Source: Solwaraspora sp. WMMA2065
GTDB taxonomy: Bacteria > Actinomycetota > Actinomycetes > Mycobacteriales > Micromonosporaceae
Direction of reading: 5' to 3'
Length of the DNA: 64,000 nt
Assembly (NCBI RefSeq): GCF_030345075.1
Contig: NZ_CP128361.1
Location: 1,798,001-1,862,000 of the forward strand
Position numbers and translations under genes: made by a program. The notes below the pieces were generated by a model, which was not told where the DNA came from, made no database searches, and saw only the letters and a list, made by a program, of their open reading frames with translations. Below are positions 47,001-53,349 of this stretch, one piece after another; within the stretch, counting starts at the first letter, position 1, and each line of letters begins with the position of its first letter.

Positions 47001-47217
47001 GGAGCGCATCGACCACGACGCGTCCTTCTTCGCCCTCGGCGGGCATTCGATCAACGCGATGCGCCTGCTGAACCGGGTACGCGAGGCCACCGGAGCGGAC
47101 TATCCGGCGTTGGAGTTCTTCCGCGCCCCGACCATCGCGGCGATGGTGGGCCGGCTGCGCGGACACGCCGCGTCCGCCGACGGCGGGCCCGTCAGCCGGG
47201 TGCGGGGCACGCTGTGA
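38035..47217 (+). CDS. Hybrid PKS-aminotransferase-monooxygenase-NRPS megasynthase
   Basis: 3060 residues. Order: KS (about 10-445; Cys189 in SGCSTALV, ETHGTGT, IGHLDACAG), AT (about 575-900; Ser669 in GHSIGEY, AFHS as in malonyl-specific ATs), ACP (Ser998 in GADSL), class III aminotransferase (about 1110-1540; Lys1374 in YGKLLGGG), luciferase-like monooxygenase (about 1600-1945), condensation (HHIVVDA at 2112-2118), adenylation (TSGSTG from 2590; NVYGPTETT) and PCP (Ser3005 in GGHSI). No KR, DH, ER, loading or thioesterase domain is present. It should extend an acyl starter with malonate, turn the beta-ketone into an amine, oxidise it, and couple it to an amino acid. ATG 38035 overlaps the MFS stop; GTG 38011 is an alternative. 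Codon 51 is TTA. Confidence 0.9.
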   Translation: MSAPTRGGTDDRRIAIIGMALRLPGADTPQAYWHNIRDGVTSVRRFSPTELARAGVPEQLRESPDFVAVSGVLDDIDSFDAEFFAMSPQEARTVDPQHRLFLQTCYHALENGGYAGARSDTRVGIFAGVGYHLYPLNTYLRNNLATARWDGDFAPAFQVAVGNYNDFAATRVAYRLGLTGPAATVQSGCSTALVAVHLAGQALLAGDADLALAGASALHTPQILGYRHVKGTILSRSGRCRAFDASSDGTVGGNGVAAVLLKRYDRAVADGDTIHAVILGGGVNNDGAAKTSYAAPSAAGQRDAILRALDVAGVSPETIGYLETHGTGTYKGDPIEFEAMTSAYRRRTDRTGYCAIGSAKPAIGHLDACAGMASLIKTVLVLRHATIPPLVGFERPNPALDLAASPFVIPTEARAWPDLSGPRRAGVTALAVGGTNAHLILEAPPPARPGLPATAPPGPARHGAEEPATAPPATADPVAVPLSAYHPESLRTLARRLRDHLRADPGLDPADLATTTALGRPHLPHRLVVSGATTTALADALDDYLAAPGRQRPGRVATGTVPGAGIASGGPGGVAPVVVYGGQGTSYPGMAGPLYRWYPQVRAVLDACEAYQRRCGGPSVLTPLLDGLSGDDRIWPADVAQPALFAFQVALTGLWSSLGVAPRLVAGHSIGEYAALAAAGALTIEDGLRLTGLRGRLMREHTAPGGMVAVFATRAAVDEVLATDRRLDLAATNAAEQHVVAGPVEALDAGCGVLDRLGVRWHRLAVDRAFHSALLDPILPRLGEAFGSVPWAPLDTPLVSSVDGTVLPAGHRPDPAYLVRQTRMPVRFDLVAAAIAETSAAAGSAGVPVLELGPQPSLVGLLRAALPGSSALAAQRRGAELDQHLDTCARLHVHGVDLDWNALLDAGQAHARRVPLPAYPFQRRVHWTGPPLARTEPGGLMVDVEPVRDAGATVAAAPAAPDLAPVIERVREISARHLGCAPDDIVIDRPFVEMGADSLAMINALREFEGEFGVRLAMRELFEEADTPSKLSRLILSRRTPAPPAPPAPLAPATPAPAEPPVPTAVPAAPGVDVHGPRVVVAPDSGQAGAVATGHGRAHLDDLRRRFVAKTRRSKEIAQRHRGVLADSRAVVGFRSATKEMLYPIAGQRAKGAWLEDVDGNRYVDITMGFGVLLFGHEPDFVADAVREHLSRGIRLGPRSVDTGEAAVLLSELTGMPRVAFANSGTEANSAAIRLARAATGRDKIVMFHGSYHGHADNVLGRSVGTGADRTTVPVSTGIPASAVADLVVLDYGVPESLQVIESLGERLAAVVVEPVQSRHPSLQPAEFLRRLRDITRRYGIVLMFDEMLTGFRPHPRGAQGLFNVTPDLVTYGKLLGGGFPIGAIAGRADIMDGVDGGFWRYGDDSRPQRETTFFGGTYIQHPVSMAAARAVLTRLTEYSPRLQLELNARTDRLVGTLNDFIAEEEYPVRLGHVGSQFRFEHRADLELLYHHLLLKGVYVWEWRNFFLSTAHTDDDVDLVIDAVRASLRDMRAGGLLPRPAGPAVPTAKPEDTAPTGPAVRTLPTAGTGPAVRTEPAASTAAAGSLEPAGGPGRPAPDFSVYFFGDYPPGSGAADPYELIVDTARFADQHGFHALWIPERHFHSFGGVFPNPVVLAAALARETSRIRLHAGSVVLPLHDPIRVAEDWSMVDRLSGGRVGIGCAPGWHAGDFVLAPEHFGAHRDVMYRHLDQVRRLWRGEAVERRSGTGEPVEIRTLPRPVQAMPPMFVAVVGNPESYQRAAEHDLGIVTNLMSQSVEQLADNIRRYRKTRAAHGLDPDGGRVVVLVHTYLGADSARARAEAFAPLKAYLHSSLSLFGQMTNSLGFQVDLDTADADDLDYVFQRAYQRYCEARALIGSPDDGIRLIDALTAAGVDEVATLVDFGASPDQVRAGLPQLDQLRASYQAATETSPTDAPPTDTSPVRLTAATGNPVAVRDAGPDRSGPASRGQARMWFLERLHPGQGTYNEAVSVRLDGPLDVPALRAALEQLVARHGALRTVFRERDGEPVQVVLGRGTVDLTVEEHAGRDENDTVRQVLAEESRREFDLAQGPLLATRLLRWSAERHVLVLSVHHIVVDAESVRVLAGDLSALYRAALGSRSADLPELPVDCLDLARREADAGSDSPAAPAGLAYWRERLAGELPVLDLPTDRPRPTVRGGTGASVLRGLDPELSGLLSRLSSAHRVTLFMTVLAGYAATLRRFTRSDQLVVGTPVSVRPTGAEAVVGFFLNTVALRLDLSGDPTFANLLKQVRDTALDAYDHADMPFDAVVGAVSPDRDTSRTPVFQTIVEFDNGGDQLPLDLPGVTARTLAHRAERAVTDLALYVTNHADGIDCRLEYGTDLFVADSAERLLSYLVATLAAAVDQPDTPISKLVGILDTDRDALEGWGVGRQRVLPPGGVHDAVRQWARRTPQAVAVIGGGTVLTYRQLDEQATALAQRLVRHGIAAGDIVALWLPRSPEFVVAALAVLRAGAAYLPLDPSLGGRQVSFMVSDSAARVVLATGGDTAPDLPDGVRLLHVDGYGDTDPVGGSDDPGRVADDPDAACYVMYTSGSTGRPKGVVITHRSVLNLCRWYRDELELTADDRSAVVCGQSFDASVLEIWPPLQVGASLTIADDDVRLDSMALARWMRTAGVSVAMLPTPIGEGLLSLPVAAQPRLRHLTVGGQQLRVRPQSGVPYVVRNVYGPTETTVIATFDVVAPAVAGADGPIPIGRPLDNVRVEIRDEWGNLAPVGAVGELFIGGAGVGRGYLNRPELTAQRFVDDPPGGPGSRRYRTGDLVRWTADGVLVFLGRTDDQVKIRGNRVEPGEASAVLRRLDLVTDGIVVARRDRRDEAYLAGYAVPAPGVAPDGLADRLVAAMARELPDVLIPRVWAMLPALPQTGNNKVDRAGLPEPTIRTGEPAPPLAPPTTPQAVALPAARRETRNNDPTGDSLTRTVRALWAAELDQDPERIDHDASFFALGGHSINAMRLLNRVREATGADYPALEFFRAPTIAAMVGRLRGHAASADGGPVSRVRGTL

Positions 47218-48701
47218 CCTTCGCCGAGCTGCTGGAGTACGTCGCCGTGCACGATGTGCGGCTCACCGGCACCGGCGACACCCTGCACTACGACGCCCCG
47301 GCCGCCGCGATGGGTCCGGAGCTGGTCACGGCGCTGCGATCGCACAAGGGCGAACTGCTGCGCTGGCTGGCCGCACCGGCGCACGAGCGGGAGGTGACCC
47401 GGGCGCCGCTGTCGGCCCAGCAGGAGAGGGTGGTGGAGGTCGCCGGCCGCAGCACGCACCCCGCCAGCTGGAACGTCGGGTTGCGGCTGGAACTGGTCGG
47501 CGAACTCGATGTCGCCGCGCTAGACGCCGCGCTCGATGGTCTGGTCGCCCGGCACCATGCGCTGCGTGCCCGGCTGATCCGCGACGGTGGCACCTGGACC
47601 CAGCGGATCCTCGCCCACCGGTCGGTCCCGCTGCCCGTCGTCGAGTTGACCGCGCTGGCGCCGGACGCGGCGCGGCGGCGGGCCGAGGCCTTCTGCCGGG
47701 AGGTGGTGGCGCCGGTGTTCGCGCTGGCGGACGAGGCACCGGTGCGGTACGCGCTGATCCGGCTGGCGCCCGAGGAGTCCTGGCTGGTGCTGGTGCTGCA
47801 TCACGTCGCCTGCGACGGCCGGGCGGTCACCGTACTGCTGCGCGAGCTGGCGGACGGGTACCGCACCGCCCGCGATTCAGGTACGCCGGACTTCGGCCCG
47901 CCCACCGCCCAGTGCACCGACTACGCACGCTGGCAGCAGGGCCAGTGGGATGAGCCGACCCGCCGCCGACGGCTCGCCTACTGGGCGGAGCACCTGGGCG
48001 ACGGGCCGCTGGCGCTGGATCTGCCGTTCGACCGCCCCGCACCGCAGCAGCCGAGCGGGCGGGCCGCCACCTGTCGGTTCGAGATCCCGGGGCAGATTCG
48101 GCTCGCCGTCGAGGTGCTCGCCCGGGAGCTGGGTGCCACGGTGACCGCGGTCGCCGCTGCGGCGTTGGCGCTGCTGCTCGCCCGGCTCAGCGGGCAGCCC
48201 GACGTCACCCTGTCGATGCCGTACGCCAACCGGTCACCCACGGCGTACGAGGACACCGTCACCGTGCTGGCGACGGCGTTGCCGGTACGGATCCGCACGG
48301 CCGCCGCCGCGACGTTCGCCCACCTGGTCGGCCAGGCCGCCGACAGCCTGTTCGCCGGCATCGACAATCTGCTGCCCACGGCCTGGATCTACCAGCAGCT
48401 ACCCGCGCCGGACAAGGGCGCGGCGTCGTCCGGAGTGACGGTGAGCTTCGCCTTTCAGAGTACGTTCGACACCCGGATCGAGCTGCCGGAGTTGGCTGTA
48501 CGGGTGCACGAGGTGCCGACCGGGGTCGGGCGGGCGGCGCTGCTCATCGTCCTGATGCCCGGCCCGGACGGGATCGACGGCTATCTGGAGTACCCGGTGG
48601 ACCGGCTCGACGACGACACCGTTCGCCGCTGGATGACGAGGTATGTCGACCTGCTCGCCACGGCGGCTGTCGGCCCGAACCGTCTGCTTGCCGACCTCTG
48701 A
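47214..48701 (+). CDS. Stand-alone NRPS condensation domain with N-terminal TubC docking domain
   Basis: 495 residues. The first ~50 (FAELLEYVAVHDVRLTGTGD, LRSHKGELLRWL) are a TubC-type docking domain, which receives the C-terminal tail of an upstream NRPS protein. The rest is a condensation domain with an intact catalytic motif HHVACDG, plus PLSAQQERV and WIYQQLPAPDK. There is no adenylation, carrier or thioesterase domain after it. GTG 47214 overlaps the megasynthase stop (GTGA). It probably releases the PCP-bound chain by transfer to a soluble amine or alcohol, the role known for other terminal C domains. The acceptor is not evident. Confidence 0.85.
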   Translation: MTFAELLEYVAVHDVRLTGTGDTLHYDAPAAAMGPELVTALRSHKGELLRWLAAPAHEREVTRAPLSAQQERVVEVAGRSTHPASWNVGLRLELVGELDVAALDAALDGLVARHHALRARLIRDGGTWTQRILAHRSVPLPVVELTALAPDAARRRAEAFCREVVAPVFALADEAPVRYALIRLAPEESWLVLVLHHVACDGRAVTVLLRELADGYRTARDSGTPDFGPPTAQCTDYARWQQGQWDEPTRRRRLAYWAEHLGDGPLALDLPFDRPAPQQPSGRAATCRFEIPGQIRLAVEVLARELGATVTAVAAAALALLLARLSGQPDVTLSMPYANRSPTAYEDTVTVLATALPVRIRTAAAATFAHLVGQAADSLFAGIDNLLPTAWIYQQLPAPDKGAASSGVTVSFAFQSTFDTRIELPELAVRVHEVPTGVGRAALLIVLMPGPDGIDGYLEYPVDRLDDDTVRRWMTRYVDLLATAAVGPNRLLADL

Positions 48702-48765
48702 CCGCCGGAGTCGTCCGCCGAGGGCCACGACGACAGACCCGGATTGAACGATCGTGTTCGATTCC

Positions 48766-48793
48766 TTGACACTCTAGATGCGATCGCTAACAC
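48766..48793 (+). promoter_or_regulatory. Candidate promoter upstream of the GH5 gene
   Basis: TTGACA (48766-48771) and TAACAC (48788-48793) are 16 bp apart. This is the clearest -35/-10 pair in the 336-bp gap 48702-49037, which otherwise shows no gene. It lies about 240 bp before the GH5 start, implying a long leader or a second promoter. Confidence 0.4.
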
Positions 48794-49037
48794 TTGTCCG
48801 AAACACGAACGTAATGTGTCGAAGACATGGCTCCCATACTGGCAGGACAGGCATGACCTGCCCGTGTGGTCACGTCGAGCACCCGCCAGGAACGGCGCAT
48901 ACCTGCCGGAAGCTGCGAATCCCTCGTCCCAACGCAGGTAGCTGACGTTAACGCACACATAGCCCGTGTGACCGGAGAGACAGCGGTGCCGGCGGTAGCC
49001 GTCCGGCCCGGTGTCCGTTTCCCAGGGAGGCCAGATC

Positions 49038-50528
49038 TTGTCAGAGTCATCGTCCAGAACCCGGTCGTTGCGTCGATTGTCGATCACCCTGGTGGCCGTG
49101 TTGACGGCGATGGTCGGCACCGCAGTTGTCGCGTCGTCGCCGGCCACCGCCGCCACCAGCCAGTTCCGCGGCATGAACTGGGCCGTGCTGGGTGACAACT
49201 TCAGCACCGGTCCGCTCGTCGTGCACGGACTCAACTCGTCCGACAGCAACGCGACGGTGCGGGCCAAGGCCAACGCCATCTACGACGACATGGCTGCCAC
49301 CATGGGCGTCGACACCGTCCGGCTGCCGATCAACACCCACACGGTCGGGACGGCATGGTGGGAGGCCTACCGAGGGGCCATCGACGCCGCCACTGAACGC
49401 GGGTTCAAGGTAATCCTGGCCTACTGGGAGGACGGTGCCGCCTCCGGCGGCCGGATCACGAACCTCGCCGCGTGGAACGCGATGTGGTCCACGGTCACCA
49501 ACACCTACGGATCGAACCCCAACGTCTACTTCGAGCCGATGAACGAGCCGCACGGCTACAGCTCGGCGCAGTGGCGCGACGTCGCGGCCAACTGGCTCAG
49601 CTACCACTACTCGGCGGTGCCCGGCCGGGTGCTCATCGGCGGCACCGGCTACAGCCAGGACCTGCGGGACGTCTGCAACGACAGCCGCTTCAACTCGACG
49701 CTGTTCTCCTTCCACCACTACGCATTCTTCTACGGCGAGATGAGCTACGACGCCTTCCGCAGCCACATCCAGACCCGGCTCGGCAACTGCGCCTCCCGCG
49801 CGGTCGCCACCGAGTTCGGCGCGCCCATGGACGACGGTCGCAACTACGCCAACCCGGGCAGCACCGACAACTTCGTCCGCCACATCCGCGCCATGGCCCA
49901 GGTCATGCGCGACAACCAGATGGGCGGCACCTACTGGCCGGCCATCGGCGGCAAGACCGGCAACATCGGGTACGACTGGTACTCGATGTTCGCGCTCAGC
50001 GGCAGCGGCACCAGCCTGAACCTGACCGTCCGCAACCCGTCCGGCGCCGACCGGATCCGCTACGGCTGGGGCGACGCCGTCAGCGACGACCCCTCGACGC
50101 CGCCGACGGGGACGTTCTACCGGGTCAACGCGCGGCACAGCGGCAAGGCCATGGACGTCCAGCAGCCGAACACCGACAACGGTGCGCGGGTCGGCCAGTA
50201 CGCGTACAACGGCAACGCGTGGCAGCAGTGGCAGTTCCAGGACGCCGGCAGCGGCTACTGGCGCCTGATCAGCCGGCACAGCGGAAAGTGCCTCGACGTG
50301 GTGAGCGCCTCCACCGCCGACGGGGCCGAGCTCATCCAGTACACCTGCGGCACCGGCGACAACCAGCAGTTCCAGATGGTCACCAACGGCAGCTACTTCC
50401 AGCTCCGGGCGCGGCACAGCGGAAAGTGTGTGGACGTGCCGGCCGCCTCGACCGCCGACGGCGTCGTCCTCAAACAGTGGTCGTGCCACACCGGCACCAA
50501 CCAGCAGTGGTCGCGTACGCCCGTCTGA
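49038..50528 (+). CDS. Secreted GH5 glycoside hydrolase with ricin-type (CBM13) lectin domain
   Basis: 496 residues. A signal peptide (LSITLVAVLTAMVGTAVVAS) is followed by a GH5 (beta/alpha)8 domain with the acid/base Glu170 in YFEPMNEPHG and the nucleophile Glu259 in VATEFGAP. After a short DPSTPPTG linker a beta-trefoil of three QxW repeats (QQWQF, QQFQM, QQWSR), each opening with an RHSGK box, makes up the C-terminus. It should cleave beta-1,4-linked plant polysaccharide such as cellulose or mannan outside the cell. TTG 49038 is chosen because GGGAGG lies seven bases upstream. It is not obviously part of the biosynthetic cluster. Confidence 0.88.
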   Translation: MSESSSRTRSLRRLSITLVAVLTAMVGTAVVASSPATAATSQFRGMNWAVLGDNFSTGPLVVHGLNSSDSNATVRAKANAIYDDMAATMGVDTVRLPINTHTVGTAWWEAYRGAIDAATERGFKVILAYWEDGAASGGRITNLAAWNAMWSTVTNTYGSNPNVYFEPMNEPHGYSSAQWRDVAANWLSYHYSAVPGRVLIGGTGYSQDLRDVCNDSRFNSTLFSFHHYAFFYGEMSYDAFRSHIQTRLGNCASRAVATEFGAPMDDGRNYANPGSTDNFVRHIRAMAQVMRDNQMGGTYWPAIGGKTGNIGYDWYSMFALSGSGTSLNLTVRNPSGADRIRYGWGDAVSDDPSTPPTGTFYRVNARHSGKAMDVQQPNTDNGARVGQYAYNGNAWQQWQFQDAGSGYWRLISRHSGKCLDVVSASTADGAELIQYTCGTGDNQQFQMVTNGSYFQLRARHSGKCVDVPAASTADGVVLKQWSCHTGTNQQWSRTPV

Positions 50529-50548
50529 GGATCGCTAGTCTGCTGGTC

Positions 50549-51334
50549 ATGCAGGCACCCGGCGCCCGGCTCGACCTGGCCGTCGACCCGACCAGGTCAA
50601 CCGGGCGCATACTGCTCGCCGACGGGGTCGAGCAGTCGTACGTGGATGTCGCCGATCCCGCGTACCTGCGCTTCGAATACGTCCGCCGGATGGCCGCCGT
50701 AGCCGATCTCGCCGCGCCGGCCGGTGCCCCGCTGGACGTGCTGCACCTCGGCGGCGGTGCGCTGACGCTGCCACGCTACGTCGCCGCCACCCGACCCGGC
50801 TCGGCGCAGACCGTCGTCGAGCGGGATCCCGAGGTGGTCGCGCTGGTGGCGCGGGACCTGCCGCCCCGGCCGGCCGGCGTCGGGGTCATGGTCGCCGACG
50901 CGCGGGAGGCGGTCGCCGGCGCGCCAGCCGCCGCGTACGATCTGGTGCTCGCCGACATCTACCAGGCAGCCCGGATGCCGCCGCACGTCGCCACCGTCGG
51001 GTTCGCCGCCGAGGTGGCCCGGGTACTGCGACCCGACGGCATCTACCTGGTCAACGTCACCGACCTGCCGCCACTGGTCGGCACCCGGGTACAGGCTGCC
51101 ACCCTGCGGGAAGTCTTCGCCGAGGTCTGTGCCGTCGCCGACCGGCGGATGCTGCGCGGCCGGCGGTACGGCAACGTGGTACTCGCTGCGACACGGGCGC
51201 CGGGCCGACTGCCGGTGGCGCAACTGGTGGTACGGGCGCTGCGCGACCCGGTACCCGGCGGTGTGCTGCACGGACCGGCGCTGGACAGGTTCGTCGCCGG
51301 AGCCCGGCCCCGCACCGATGAACCGCAACGGTGA
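50549..51334 (+). CDS. Spermidine synthase-like SAM-binding protein
   Basis: 261 residues. Motif I is VLHLGGGALTLPRYV, followed by VVERDPEVVALV and YDLVLADIYQAARMP, the pattern of spermidine-synthase-like methyltransferase folds of actinomycetes. The aminopropyltransferase gate residues are not clear, so the reaction is uncertain. It starts 20 bp after the GH5 stop, with GAGGA somewhat far upstream, and is followed at once by a strong terminator. Confidence 0.75.
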   Translation: MQAPGARLDLAVDPTRSTGRILLADGVEQSYVDVADPAYLRFEYVRRMAAVADLAAPAGAPLDVLHLGGGALTLPRYVAATRPGSAQTVVERDPEVVALVARDLPPRPAGVGVMVADAREAVAGAPAAAYDLVLADIYQAARMPPHVATVGFAAEVARVLRPDGIYLVNVTDLPPLVGTRVQAATLREVFAEVCAVADRRMLRGRRYGNVVLAATRAPGRLPVAQLVVRALRDPVPGGVLHGPALDRFVAGARPRTDEPQR

Positions 51335-51337
51335 ACT

Positions 51338-51382
51338 CCGGCTCGGCGGGCCGGCACCCTGAGTGCCGGCCCGCCGAGCCGG
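51338..51382. terminator. Strong bidirectional-looking terminator
   Basis: A perfect 20-bp stem (CCGGCTCGGCGGGCCGGCAC and its complement) with a five-base loop CCTGA. It begins three bases after the stop of the spermidine-synthase-like gene and faces the convergent hydrolase remnant. Confidence 0.85.
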
Positions 51383-51390
51383 TAGATCCG

Positions 51391-51972
51391 TCAATGGTGG
51401 TGAAAACAGGTTCCGGCGCAGGTGACGGTCGCGTCGAAGCCGCTGTTCCACCGGTCCTGCACGGTGCATGCGGCGGTGCAGGCCGGCGTGCCGCTTGAGG
51501 TAGAGCACCGCTACCCGACCGAACTCGCCGCCGTTGGGCTGGTCGTAGGTGCCACCGTGCCCGATGCTGAGGTTGCCCGTGAAGGCGGGCAACCCGGCCG
51601 GCAGCATGCCCCAGTCGTCGATGACGTTCGGGTACGCGATGTCGCTGGGCCCGCCGATGAAGTAGGCGACCGGCTCGGTCAGTCTCCTGAGCTGGTAGTC
51701 GTCGGCGTCGTTCAGCAGACCGCTACTGAAGATGCCGGTGGTGGTGACGCGCGGGTCGTGGGAGACGGCGTAGGCCTCCAGCCCGCCGCAGGAGAAGCCC
51801 GCGACGGCGACCTTTGTCGTGTCGAGCTTGTCGTAGTACTTGCTGCCCGGCCGGGCGTTCTCCGCCACGGCCAGTCGTTGGACCGGGTGAGCATCTGGGA
51901 GGTGGTGGAGCCGGGCCCGTTCGGGGCGCCGTTGGCGATGGCGACGGACGGGCGCCGGAGCTCAGCGAAGTG
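51391..51972 (-). pseudogene. Secreted alpha/beta hydrolase remnant
   Basis: Three frames together give a recognisable C-terminal part: VAIANGAPNGPGSTTSQML, a shift after SNDW near 51875, AVAENARPGSKYYDKLDTTK with the nucleophile elbow GFSCGG, GGTYDQPNGGEFGRVAVLYL, and a second shift near 51485 into CTAACTVQDRWNSGFDATVT, which looks like the beginning of a CBM2-type domain before a stop at 51391. The N-terminal half and signal peptide are absent. It is a decayed polysaccharide-associated esterase next to the GH5 gene. Confidence 0.65.
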
Positions 51973-52025
51973 CCGCTTCCGCGAACGGTGCGATTGCACC
52001 CACCGGGCCGGCACCGCCTCGCCGG

Positions 52026-52361
52026 TCAGGTCCGTCGTTCGTAGACGACGACTGGGACGCCGCCCGGGTCGACGACCACCGACCGCCGCTCGTGCGGGCC
52101 CGACACGGGCTCCCCGACGGACGCGCCGGCCGCGGTCAACTCGGCGACGCAGCTGTCGAGGTCGTCGACCTCGACGCTGAGCAGGGTGCGGCCGGCGACG
52201 GGCTGCTGTGACCCGGCGGCCAGGCCGATGGTCACCGTCCCGTCGGTGAGCGCGACGTACCGGTCGCCGTCGCGGAACCGCACCGTCAGCCCGAGCCGGG
52301 TGTAGAAGTCGACCTGCGCGGCCAGGTCCCCGGCCGCAACGATGACGTGGCCGATCCTCAC
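52026..52361 (-). CDS. VOC (glyoxalase/dioxygenase-fold) protein
   Basis: 111 residues in one VOC module: IGHVIVAAGDLAAQVDFYTR at the start, LLSVEVDDLDSCVAEL in the middle and VVVDPGGVPVVVYERR at the end. Members are metal-dependent lyases, isomerases, dioxygenases or binding proteins. GTG 52361 overlaps the TGA of the LLM gene (GTGA). Being the last gene of the operon, it may isomerise or bind an intermediate. Confidence 0.78.
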   Translation of the reverse strand: MRIGHVIVAAGDLAAQVDFYTRLGLTVRFRDGDRYVALTDGTVTIGLAAGSQQPVAGRTLLSVEVDDLDSCVAELTAAGASVGEPVSGPHERRSVVVDPGGVPVVVYERRT

Positions 52362-53341
52362 CGCCGGAACCTCGGCATCACCTCGCGGGCGAACCGTTCG
52401 ACGATCTCGACGGACCGCTCGATCGGCAGTCCGAGCCACTGGGCGCGGAAGACGAAGTGGTTGAAGCCGGCGGCGGCGAAGTCGGAGATCTTCGCGGCGA
52501 TGTCGTCGGGCGAGCCGAAAAAGAGCGCCTTCTCCTTGATCGCCTCCCACTGGGACTCGAAGTAGTCCATGCCGTACTGGACGTACTCGCCGTACGATCG
52601 GCGGACCGCGTCGCCCGCCATGGCGTGCGCAGCGTCGGCGGAGTCCGCGACGCACAGGTCCCGGTGGATCGGGAAGACCGCGTTGTCGTCGTCGAAACCA
52701 GCCGCGCGGCGCTGTTCCCGGTATTCGGTCAGGTTTCCGACGGCCCAGTTGCGGCGCACGTTGGACGGGGCGAGCCACGGCAGGCCCTGACGGGCGATCC
52801 GGGCGATGCCGGTCGGGCCGTTGGCACCGACCCAGACCGGCGGGTGCGGCCGCTGCCGCGGCAGTACGCTGCACCGCACCCCGTCCAGGGTGAAGTGCCG
52901 CCCCTGGTGGTGGACGGGCTCACCGGTCCACAACCGCTGCATCACCGCCAGCGCCTCGTTCATCCGCGACACCCGGGTACGCCGGTCGACGCCGAACGAG
53001 GAGAACTCGGCGTCGCGGTAGCCGGAGCCGATGCCCAGGACGAACCGGCCGCCGGACATCTGGTCGATCGTGGCGATCTCCTCGGCCCAGTGCACCGGAT
53101 GTCCAAGGGGCAGGATGAGGATGCCGGTGCCGATCTGCATGCTGCCGGAGTGCTCGACGAGCCGGCTCAGCAGCGGCATCGGCTGGGGTGTGGCCAGCGA
53201 CGACAAATAGTGGTGGATGCCGAACACCGAGTCGTAGCCGAGGTCGCGGATGTGCTGGACGTACTCGACCGTCTCACCGGTCCGCCGCTGCAGGTCGTCG
53301 CCGAGCTCGTACTGATGGTCGAGGAGAATGCCGAACTTCAC
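52358..53341 (-). CDS. LLM-class F420/FMN-dependent oxidoreductase A
   Basis: 327 residues in a TIM-barrel luciferase-like fold. MKFGILLDHQY, GYDSVFGIHHYLS, MQIGTGILILPLGHPVHWAE, SGGRFVLGIGSGYRDAEF and PPVWVGANGPTG are the family landmarks. Cofactor (F420 or FMN) cannot be fixed by eye. It is one of four LLM genes in this operon and most like the one at 54337. The gap to the crotonase gene is 8 bp. Confidence 0.85.
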   Translation of the reverse strand: MKFGILLDHQYELGDDLQRRTGETVEYVQHIRDLGYDSVFGIHHYLSSLATPQPMPLLSRLVEHSGSMQIGTGILILPLGHPVHWAEEIATIDQMSGGRFVLGIGSGYRDAEFSSFGVDRRTRVSRMNEALAVMQRLWTGEPVHHQGRHFTLDGVRCSVLPRQRPHPPVWVGANGPTGIARIARQGLPWLAPSNVRRNWAVGNLTEYREQRRAAGFDDDNAVFPIHRDLCVADSADAAHAMAGDAVRRSYGEYVQYGMDYFESQWEAIKEKALFFGSPDDIAAKISDFAAAGFNHFVFRAQWLGLPIERSVEIVERFAREVMPRFRR

Positions 53342-53349
53342 GACCGCGC

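Noticed and set aside
49047-50489. 480-codon minus-strand frame opposite the GH5 gene
   Set aside because: Val/Ala/Gly-rich shadow; the plus strand has catalytic and lectin motifs and a signal peptide.
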